A DNA stretch of 5,185 bases from Nitrospirales bacterium (GTDB taxonomy: Bacteria > Nitrospirota > Nitrospiria > Nitrospirales > UBA8639): positions 1 to 5,185 of the forward strand of contig JAJDBO010000226.1 in the NCBI GenBank assembly GCA_029261305.1, written 5' to 3'. This document shows positions 1 through 4,030 of this stretch, in pieces (the stretch's first letter is position 1; each line of letters starts with the position of its first letter). Below the pieces are notes generated by a model. That model was given only the letters and a program-made list of their open reading frames with translations. It had not been told where the DNA came from and ran no database searches. The translations under genes and the position numbers were made by a program.

Positions 1-154
1 GTTTGGAAATAGCAGGCAGGGATACTCGAAATGGTTTAGCCAATTCCTTAACTGTCGCACTTCCAACAGCTAATCGTTGCACAATGGCCCGACGTGTGGG
101 ATCAGACAATGCCGCAAACGTAGAATCCAAGGGTTGCTGAACATAGTTAACCAT
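1..154 (-). CDS. ArsR/SdpR-family winged-helix transcriptional repressor (partial, C-terminus off the left edge)
   Basis: Fifty-one codons are visible, beginning MVNYVQQPLDSTFAALSDPT and ending in the recognition helix. The pattern LDxTFAALSDPTRRAIVQRLA (about residues 9-29), then ATVKELAKPF (33-42) and SLPAISK (45-51), is characteristic of the N-terminal half of ArsR-family regulators of the SdpR-like branch. These are small homodimeric DNA-binding repressors that usually control their own operon. No ELCVC-type metal-binding cysteine motif is seen in the recognition-helix region, so a classical metal sensor is unlikely on the visible part. The ATG at 154-152 is the only in-frame ATG near the conserved start. 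It lies inside a perfect palindrome and has no Shine-Dalgarno sequence at normal spacing. The gene is divergent from the peptidase gene at 255. What lies downstream of it is outside the window, so its target process is unknown. Family assignment is firm; specific function is not. Confidence 0.88.
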   Translation of the reverse strand, partial: MVNYVQQPLDSTFAALSDPTRRAIVQRLAVGSATVKELAKPFRVSLPAISK

Positions 155-166
155 ATGGTTAACTAT
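143..166. promoter_or_regulatory. Perfect 24-bp palindrome, probable ArsR operator
   Basis: The arm ATAGTTAACCAT is followed directly by its exact reverse complement ATGGTTAACTAT, with the dyad centre between 154 and 155. The palindrome covers the ATG of the adjacent ArsR-type gene and the -10 region of its likely promoter. AT-rich dyads of this size are typical binding sites for ArsR-family dimers, so autorepression is the natural reading. The symmetry is seen directly; the binding partner is inferred. Confidence 0.75.
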
Positions 167-191
167 ATAGCTCGCCCCTTGTTTCCGTCAA
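162..191 (-). promoter_or_regulatory. Candidate sigma70-type promoter of the ArsR-family gene
   Basis: On the minus strand TTGACG (191-186) is followed after 16 bp by TATATA (169-164), or after 18 bp by TATAGT (167-162). The -10 element lies inside the 24-bp palindrome. Transcription starting 6-8 bases after the -10 would begin at or next to the ATG at 154, suggesting a leaderless or nearly leaderless mRNA and fitting the absence of a ribosome binding site. This comes from motif reading only. Confidence 0.5.
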
Positions 192-210
192 GCCATCGTT
201 CATCATTTTT

Positions 211-239
211 TTGCCAATTAACAACGGGCATTAAAATAT
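211..239 (+). promoter_or_regulatory. Possible weak promoter of the M28 peptidase gene
   Basis: TTGCCA (211-216) is followed by the AT-rich stretch TTAAAATAT (231-239), giving a -10-like TAAAAT at 232-237 with a short 15-bp spacer. This is the best candidate between the divergent ArsR gene and the peptidase start, but spacing and match are poor. The ArsR palindrome lies about 90 bp upstream of the peptidase ATG and could affect it only indirectly. Confidence 0.25.
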
Positions 240-254
240 GGGATAGTGGACTCA

Positions 255-1724
255 ATGAAACGATCTTGGAGGTTAACAATTTCAGTGCTGCTCTTGGGTG
301 GATTCCCCTTTTTTACACCTCCAGCTTACCCCGAGGATAAGTCCATTTCACTCAATCCGACTCGAATGCTAGAAGACATTCAAGCACTAAGTCACCCTCA
401 CTTCGGTGGGCGACAAACCGGAACAGAGGGAGGTCATCGCTCAGCTGAATTTGTCGCCAAGCGCTTTCATGAGTTAGGACTGACTCCTGCTGGCAAACCA
501 TCCACTGCATGGGGACAAACCTGGCCTGTGACGATTCCACATATTCAAGCGCCTGCCACTCTAGAATTTTCTTTCCCTTCTTCCTTAAACCAGGCCTCAA
601 TCACTCCACAAATAGGCTCACAGTTTCTACCGGTTCTCGACTCCCCTTCGATTCATGTCACTGCGCCTATCACATTCGTGGGATATGGCATTTCCGATCC
701 TGCACGTGGGTGGGACGAATACGAAGGGCTCAACGTTCAAAATCACGTGGTCATGTTCTTACGAGGAAAACCATCACACTATCCTCTCCACATTCAGCAC
801 ACAGAAAAAGAACGGATTGTTCGTGAGAAGGGAGCCGCAGGATTCATGACCCTCACAGGCCCAGTATTGGGTCGCTATGCTGCTCGCCGAGGAATGGGCC
901 ATCAACCCCTAGCCTTTTATACAAATGCCAAGGATGAACGACCATTGCCTGGGGCATGGATCAGCGGAGAAGTCGGTGAAAAGTTATTTCAAGGTGAAGG
1001 ATTGGATTTAAAAAAGATCCAAGAAACGCTTAATAACGAACGCGTCGTGCAATCGAAAGAACTCAATGCTCTGGTTCAATTGAAATGGGAGAGTACCCAC
1101 CAGCCAGGATCATTGATCAATGTGCTTGGCATGATTCCCGGAAACGATCCAGTGCTAAAAATTGAAACGATAATTCTCGGAGCCCATCGCGATCATTTTG
1201 GGAAACAAGCAGGTCTCATATTTCTTGGCGCAGACGATAACGCATCAGGCACAGCCTTGATCCTAGAACTTGCGAGAATTTTTATGAAGAGTGAGCCACC
1301 TAAAAGAACAATTCTCTTCGCATCGTTTAGTGGGGAAGAACAAAACTTGTTGGGCTCGAACTTCTATGTTCAACATCCCGCTCGCTCTCTAAATAAAACC
1401 ATCGCCATGATCAACGTTGATCATGTGGGCATCGGCAATGGCAATCTTACTGTCGGTGTTTCGAAGATGCCCAAGGACATTGCCAAACTCGCAGCCGAAA
1501 AAGCAGGCCTATCCGACAAAGTAAAACTCTACGGCTTCTTCCCCGGCGGCGACCATGTCCCCTTCGCCAACGCCGGCATTCCAACCATCGCCGTCGTCAC
1601 CGCAGGCAAACACACCCACTTCCATCAAACCACCGACACCCCAGACACCATCCAACCCGACCGATTAAAAACCGCCGCCAATTTTGTCCTCACTCTTACA
1701 CAACAGCTAGCTAATCCTGATTGA
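255..1724 (+). CDS. Secreted M28-family zinc aminopeptidase with PA domain
   Basis: This 489-residue protein would remove N-terminal residues from peptides outside the cytoplasm using two zinc ions. The ATG at 255 gives a good signal peptide (MKRSWRLTISVLLLGG, then a proline-rich stretch) with no lipobox cysteine. A GTG at 246 in the same frame would add only three residues. Residues about 38-80 (GGRQTGTEGGHRSAEF, then FHELGLTPAG) match the segment that opens many M28 enzymes. A protease-associated (PA) domain spans roughly 135-230 (PITFVGYGIS, WDEYEGLNVQNHVV, KGAAGFMTLTG). The catalytic domain holds the expected zinc and catalytic positions: H311 in LGAHRDHFG, D327/D328 in GADDNASG, the Glu pair E361/E362 in FSGEEQNLLG, D389 in MINVDHVG, and H457 in the HTHFHQTTDT segment. 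All are present, so it is probably active. Its length fits PA-containing M28 enzymes. It stands alone, divergent from the ArsR gene and convergent with the BASS gene across the repeat island. Substrate specificity cannot be read from the sequence. Confidence 0.93.
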   Translation: MKRSWRLTISVLLLGGFPFFTPPAYPEDKSISLNPTRMLEDIQALSHPHFGGRQTGTEGGHRSAEFVAKRFHELGLTPAGKPSTAWGQTWPVTIPHIQAPATLEFSFPSSLNQASITPQIGSQFLPVLDSPSIHVTAPITFVGYGISDPARGWDEYEGLNVQNHVVMFLRGKPSHYPLHIQHTEKERIVREKGAAGFMTLTGPVLGRYAARRGMGHQPLAFYTNAKDERPLPGAWISGEVGEKLFQGEGLDLKKIQETLNNERVVQSKELNALVQLKWESTHQPGSLINVLGMIPGNDPVLKIETIILGAHRDHFGKQAGLIFLGADDNASGTALILELARIFMKSEPPKRTILFASFSGEEQNLLGSNFYVQHPARSLNKTIAMINVDHVGIGNGNLTVGVSKMPKDIAKLAAEKAGLSDKVKLYGFFPGGDHVPFANAGIPTIAVVTAGKHTHFHQTTDTPDTIQPDRLKTAANFVLTLTQQLANPD

Positions 1725-1730
1725 TAAATA

Positions 1731-1748
1731 GCGGGGTTTCGCCCCCGC
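1731..1748 (+). terminator. Hairpin just after the peptidase stop codon (outer end of repeat A)
   Basis: GCGGGG (1731-1736) and CCCCGC (1743-1748) form a perfect 6-bp stem with a TTTCGC loop, beginning 6 bases after the TGA at 1722-1724. No T-run follows directly, so it is not a textbook intrinsic terminator. It may stabilise the mRNA 3' end, or simply be the end of the repeat. A second, weaker hairpin (CTTTTG 1759-1764 with CAAAAG 1771-1776) follows. Confidence 0.4.
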
Positions 1749-1923
1749 CGACGAGGCACTTTTGTTTCGGCAAAAGGACCCAAAACCATGTTTGCCCGTG
1801 CGCGGCCCTGCGGGTACCTGGTCCACCGCCCCGAATCAAAATGGCTCAGAAACTCGCTCCGCTCAAACAGTCTTCGCCAAAAGGTCGGATTCGGGGCACT
1901 GGCCCAGCCGCGCCCAACGCAGG
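1731..1923 (+). repeat. Dispersed structured repeat, copy A (inverted relative to copy B)
   Basis: This stretch of about 190 bp is nearly identical to the reverse complement of 2706-2927. The longest shared blocks run from the TTTTGTTTCGGCAAAAGGAC region through GTTTGCCCGTGCGCGGCCC, and from CGCCCCGAATCA through AACTCGCTCCGCTCAAACAG to TCTTCGCC. The order is: terminal hairpin, second hairpin, conserved block, variable centre (about 1809-1826), conserved block, and the end CCCAACGCAGG. Open frames inside it are not conserved through the small insertions between the copies, so I treat it as non-coding. It lies in sense orientation right behind the M28 gene. Confidence 0.85.
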
Positions 1924-1925
1924 GA

Positions 1926-2028
1926 TATGCAAAGGCTGATAAGACAAAAAGGGATGTGAGCAACACCACGATTTATACCCATGTATTGAACCGCAGGGGA
2001 CAAAGTGAGTAGGCCCGTAAATCGACTA
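1926..2028 (+). pseudogene. Remnant of an integron-type tyrosine recombinase (C-terminus only, two frameshifts)
   Basis: Three frames in succession give the tail of an integron integrase. MQRLIRQK (1926-1949) resembles the VQELLGHK segment of this family. After a shift, RDVSNTTIYTHVLNRRGQ (1950-2003) carries the catalytic tyrosine (codon 1974-1976) in the hallmark IYTHVLNR context. After a second shift, VSRPVNRL (2005-2028) resembles the RGVRSPxDRL tail that ends many IntI proteins. In the middle frame there is a stop at 2010-2012. In the last frame the next stop is 2083-2085. The N-terminal roughly 90% is missing, and repeat A ends immediately upstream. The C-terminus points towards the cassette-like region, which is the less common integron layout. 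A XerC/D-like or phage integrase is the alternative, but the tail favours IntI. It is non-functional. Confidence 0.72.
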
Positions 2029-2040
2029 CGACAAGGAGAG

Positions 2041-2091
2041 GGGAATTGGGATATACTGCAGGGAAATTGGCAATATACTTATTAGTTAAAT
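2041..2091 (+). other. attI-like site: two imperfect direct repeats plus a GTTRRRY core
   Basis: GGGAATTGGGATATACT (2041-2057) and GGGAAATTGGCAATATACT (2061-2079) are imperfect direct repeats. They are followed by GTTAAAT (2085-2091), which fits the integron core consensus GTTRRRY. The position, between the integrase remnant and the first cassette-like ORF, is where an attI site would be. The core alone is a weak signal, at roughly one chance match per 1024 positions per strand; position and repeats add most of the support. Confidence 0.45.
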
Positions 2092-2501
2092 TCCATAAAA
2101 GATATACGACCTAATGACTAAAAGAAGCATTTTCATAACTTCTGTTATAGCAGGATTTTCATTTTGGGCTGTGTTTACTTGGTTTAATATTGAACCGTGG
2201 GATTCGCCATATGGGTGGTTTACTGTTGGAATCTTGGGCTTTATTTTTGGATTTTCCGGTAAAGAAAGTCCTTGGCTTTGGCCCCTAGGAATTTATCTTG
2301 GCGAAGCTCTTTTTGGTCTTAGTAGTTTTTTGAAAAGTTTATTTTTCTATAGTGGCGGCGGGGGCAATATGTTTATCCCTCTGGGAATTCTTTTTCTAAT
2401 ACCGTTTTCTTTCCCTGCATTTATCGGTTCTTATATTGGTTTCGGTTTTAAGAAAACCACAAAGTCGCTTAACAATTAAATCAAGCGGTTTATTTAAAAC
2501 G
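2086..2501 (+). mobile_element. Probable integron gene cassette (416 bp) with one membrane-protein ORF
   Basis: With recombination between G and TT of the core sites, the cassette would run from the TTAAAT of GTTAAAT (2085-2091) to the G of GTTAGGT (2501-2507). It contains a single ORF that nearly fills it, starts 28 bases after the boundary and ends inside the attC-like site. This is the usual economy of gene cassettes. The leading core GTTAAAT pairs with the cassette's left attC core GCTTAAC at five of seven positions by strict complementarity. It is clearly more AT-rich than the flanking chromosomal genes. Inference from layout; recombination is not shown. Confidence 0.58.
2114..2479 (+). 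CDS. Small multi-spanning membrane protein of unknown function, cassette-encoded
   Basis: This is a 121-residue protein. Hydrophobicity suggests about four membrane segments: roughly 6-24 (IFITSVIAGFSFWAVFTWF), 35-48 (WFTVGILGFIFGFS), 54-78 (PWLWPLGIYLGEALFG and onward) and 86-110 (MFIPLGILFLIPFSFPAFIG). The C-terminus is short and basic (FKKTTKS). The motifs EPWDS, WLWPLGIYLGE and a proline-containing FSFPAFIGSYIG last helix resemble, from memory, a family of uncharacterised small membrane proteins, some of which occur in integron cassettes. I do not know a function and propose none. No strong Shine-Dalgarno sequence precedes the ATG. The gene is AT-rich and poor in GC-ending codons compared with both neighbours, which supports acquisition from elsewhere. 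It has no recognisable promoter of its own, as is usual for cassette genes. Confidence 0.75.
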   Translation: MTKRSIFITSVIAGFSFWAVFTWFNIEPWDSPYGWFTVGILGFIFGFSGKESPWLWPLGIYLGEALFGLSSFLKSLFFYSGGGGNMFIPLGILFLIPFSFPAFIGSYIGFGFKKTTKSLNN

Positions 2502-2507
2502 TTAGGT
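2467..2507 (+). other. Very short attC-like recombination site
   Basis: GCTTAAC (2467-2473) fits the left core RYYYAAC and GTTAGGT (2501-2507) fits the right core GTTRRRY. The two can pair at all seven positions if two G-T wobbles are allowed. Between them TTAAAT (2476-2481) pairs perfectly with ATTTAA (2492-2497), and AA/TT close a GCGG loop after one C/T mismatch. The left part AACAATTAAATCAAGC resembles, from memory, the left half of aadA-type attC sites. The left core overlaps the end of the membrane-protein ORF (stop at 2477-2479). At 41 bp it is shorter than the usual roughly 57-140 bp, so it is either minimised or decayed. Confidence 0.6.
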
Positions 2508-2706
2508 GATAGACCTGAAGCTTTCTGACCAAGCCAAAAATGTAACCGAAAACCCAATTCGTTACATGAGAGCTAAGATCTAGCCACTTCTTTTTTACAT
2601 TACCTTTCTAACAACGCCTAAGTTTCCTTTTTTCGTGAAAAAATTCTGAATATTTTGGAGTCTGCCCTTTTGTTGAGATTTATGTTTAACAAATATTCCA
2701 CCTAAC
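2502..2706. other. Gene-less AT-rich segment, possible second (empty or truncated) cassette
   Basis: No convincing ORF with coding character is present here on either strand. The segment opens with GTTAGGTG (2501-2508) and closes with its exact complement CACCTAAC (2699-2706). This is the relation expected between a cassette's first bases and the left core of its own attC. The rest of that attC would be missing or replaced by repeat B. Inside are an ATGTAAC/GTTACAT inverted repeat (2540-2546 and 2561-2567) and an A/T hairpin (TTTTTT 2628-2633, AAAAAA 2638-2643). TAACAACGCCTAAG near 2610 also resembles the left end of an attC site, without a clear partner. Confidence 0.4.
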
Positions 2707-2927
2707 CCGCGTTGGGTGCGGCGGAGCTGGAGTCCCGAATCCGACTTTTCTGGCGAAGACTGTTTGAGCGGAGCGAGTTTCTGAGCCATCTTGATTCGGG
2801 GCGGAGACGGAGGAACCCCGGAGGCCCTGCTTCTGAGCTGGGTTGGAGGGGCCGCGCACGGGCAAACATGGTTTTGGGTCCTTTTGCCGAAACAAAAGGA
2901 CCTCGTCGCGCGGGCGCGAAAGCCCGC
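2706..2927 (-). repeat. Dispersed structured repeat, copy B (inverted relative to copy A)
   Basis: Read on the minus strand, this copy of about 222 bp has the same order of blocks as copy A. Its variable centre (about 2804-2849) is about 27 bases longer and richer in CC/GG. Its two hairpins are better preserved than those of copy A. GTTGGGT at 2711-2717 is the inner-end CCCAAC block on the other strand, and also happens to fit the integron core consensus. The copy follows the BASS gene in sense orientation, starting 13 bases after its stop codon. Confidence 0.85.
2877..2927 (-). terminator. Tandem hairpins downstream of the BASS gene (outer end of repeat B)
   Basis: On the minus strand GCGGGC-TTTCGC-GCCCGC (2927-2910) forms a perfect 6-bp stem. 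GGTCCTTTTG-TTTCGG-CAAAAGGACC (2902-2877) then forms a perfect 10-bp stem. They lie 13-64 bases after the TAG at 2943-2941 and are likely to affect transcript ends. No run of T follows the second stem, so classical intrinsic termination is uncertain. Confidence 0.45.
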
Positions 2928-2940
2928 TTACAAATAAAAA

Positions 2941-3897
2941 CTATCCATCTTTCCGCCGTCGCCAAACACTCGCTAACAACGGCCCGGTCACATTGTGCCA
3001 AATACTAAAGATCGCTCCGGGCACCGCCGCCATTGGTCCAAAGTGCGCAATGGCCAACGCCACCGCGAGTCCTGAATTTTGCATTCCCACTTCGATGGCA
3101 ACCGTTCGCCGTTGATGACTGGTAGCGTTCTTAAATCTTGAGCCCCAATACCCAATCCCTAAGCCCAAAGCGTTATGGGCTATTACCGCCAAGACCACGA
3201 CACCTGCGACATTGAGATGATCATGATTTAACCCCACAATCACCCCAACGATCCAGGCAATGATAACCATGGAGACAATAGGCAACACGCCTTCAAAAAA
3301 CCACGCACTTGGCGACCAGACACGACGGATAACAATTCCTAACACCACCGGCAGAAGAACAATTTTGGTCACCGTCCATAATAAAGCCAGGGGATCGATG
3401 GAAATCCACGTTGATGCCAACACCCAAATCCACACCGGAGTCAAAATCGGACTGAGCAAGGTAGATACTGTAGTCATGCCCACAGACAACGCCACATCCC
3501 CTCGTGCGAGAAAAGCCACCACGTTCGACGCAGTTCCACCGGGGCATGCTCCAACAAGAATCACTCCGACCGCTAATAACTTTGGTAACCCTAACGCCAT
3601 GGCAATCACCCACGCCCCAAGCGGCATCACCAAATACTGCAATGCCACTCCCACCATCAGCATGCGCCCTGAATGTCGAAGGTTAAGCACATCATGATGT
3701 GTCAACGTCAAACCCATCCCAAGCATCACAGCGGCCAATGCTTCAGGAATCCACGTTTTCCCAGACGCCGCCATGTCCGGCGCAAACCAACCCCATGCCG
3801 CCCCCAACAACACCCACACCACAAACCCATCTTGGATATACTTCACCCAAGGCGGAAGGCCGCTCGTGCTGTCATTGTTTTCAGCACTGGTATTCAC
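2941..3897 (-). CDS. Bile acid:sodium symporter (BASS) family transporter
   Basis: This 318-residue inner-membrane protein with about nine to ten hydrophobic segments belongs to the BASS family, sodium-driven importers of organic anions. Every residue that binds sodium in the crystallised Neisseria ASBT homologue has a counterpart: Q87 (in GVALQYLVMP), S124 and N125 (in GACPGGTASNVVAF), S138 and T142 (in ALSVGMTTVSTLLSP), and E269, V270, M272 and Q273 (in AIEVGMQNSGLAVA). The two broken-helix motifs are therefore intact and sodium coupling is expected. The start is a GTG at 3897-3895 with AAGG just upstream; an in-frame stop at 3915-3913 leaves no other start. It lies 121 bp downstream of the MFS gene on the same strand, so co-transcription is possible. 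Bacterial members carry substrates as varied as bile acids, pantoate and other carboxylates, so the substrate is open. Confidence 0.9.
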   Translation of the reverse strand: MNTSAENNDSTSGLPPWVKYIQDGFVVWVLLGAAWGWFAPDMAASGKTWIPEALAAVMLGMGLTLTHHDVLNLRHSGRMLMVGVALQYLVMPLGAWVIAMALGLPKLLAVGVILVGACPGGTASNVVAFLARGDVALSVGMTTVSTLLSPILTPVWIWVLASTWISIDPLALLWTVTKIVLLPVVLGIVIRRVWSPSAWFFEGVLPIVSMVIIAWIVGVIVGLNHDHLNVAGVVVLAVIAHNALGLGIGYWGSRFKNATSHQRRTVAIEVGMQNSGLAVALAIAHFGPMAAVPGAIFSIWHNVTGPLLASVWRRRKDG

Positions 3898-3918
3898 AAC
3901 ACCTTGGACTTTCTAGTT

Positions 3919-3945
3919 CCTCGTCGCGGGTTGCCGAAGAAAAAC
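3919..3945. repeat. Possible scrambled fragment of the A/B repeat
   Basis: CCTCGTCGCG (3919-3928) is identical to 2901-2910 in repeat B. TTGCCGAAGAAAAAC (3931-3945) resembles TTGCCGAAACAAAAG near 2885-2898. The two pieces are in the opposite order from copy B. This could be a relic of the same repeat family or chance similarity in a low-complexity stretch. Confidence 0.25.
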
Positions 3946-3952
3946 CGTGGTT

Positions 3953-4030
3953 CGTATCTTGCATCTCGTATTTCGTGAAGAGTAAAAATGAACAGATCTG
4001 GCATCCTTGATTTATACTTTACGAGATACG
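3953..4030. repeat. Heptamer repeats flanking the spacer between the two transporter genes
   Basis: Four heptamers stand in tandem at 3953-3980: CGTATCT, TGCATCT, CGTATTT, CGTGAAG. Two more occur in inverted orientation at 4030-4017: CGTATCT and CGTAAAG. GTTCGTATCT (3950-3959) and AGATACGAAC (4024-4033) form an exact 10-bp inverted repeat around a 64-base loop. The right-hand heptamers encode the last residues and stop codon of the MFS gene. This may be an extended hairpin between the two genes or a dispersed heptamer repeat family. Confidence 0.6.

Larger units (their letters stand above)
1731..2927. mobile_element. Composite island: integron remnant between inverted copies of one repeat
   Basis: Repeats A and B are inverted and present their hairpin ends outwards and their CCCAACGC ends inwards. 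Everything between them (integrase remnant, attI-like site, cassette, second segment) is integron-derived or unassigned and AT-rich. The outer flanks share a weak ATAAATA (1724-1730) / ACAAATA (2930-2936) similarity that could be an imperfect target duplication, but this is not convincing. There is no transposase gene, so any movement would have needed help in trans or homologous recombination between repeat copies. Confidence 0.4.

Noticed and set aside
77..340. 87-codon plus-strand frame across the ArsR/peptidase intergenic region
   Set aside because: It is antisense to the ArsR start and overlaps the peptidase signal peptide in another frame, with no recognisable protein features.
1625..1969. 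114-codon minus-strand frame over the peptidase 3' end and repeat A
   Set aside because: It mixes antisense peptidase sequence with the repeat, and no family resemblance is seen.
1721..2012. Overlapping small open frames in repeat A (proteins starting MFRQKDPKP, MFARARP or MAQKLAPLK)
   Set aside because: They lie in a structured repeat, occupy all three frames and lose frame agreement with copy B after small indels. Such frames are typical spurious calls.
2628..2643. TTTTTT-CGTG-AAAAAA hairpin as a terminator
   Set aside because: The A/T-only stem is weak, and no gene ends close by on either strand.
2711..2717. GTTGGGT as a genuine right core of an attC site
   Set aside because: It fits GTTRRRY, but it is the conserved inner end of repeat B (the same block as in copy A) and lies only four bases after the preceding core, too close for a normal attC.
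2595..3001. Minus-strand and plus-strand open frames across repeat B
   Set aside because: Same repeat sequence as copy A, with no coding signature beyond the repeat and no ribosome binding site. Some run into the BASS coding region in another frame.
3260..3697. 145-codon plus-strand open frame opposite the BASS gene
   Set aside because: Its composition (many Thr, Pro, Asn) is the shadow of a hydrophobic membrane protein read on the other strand. The BASS frame has full motif support.
3953..3980. CRISPR array
   Set aside because: The units are seven bases, degenerate and without spacers.
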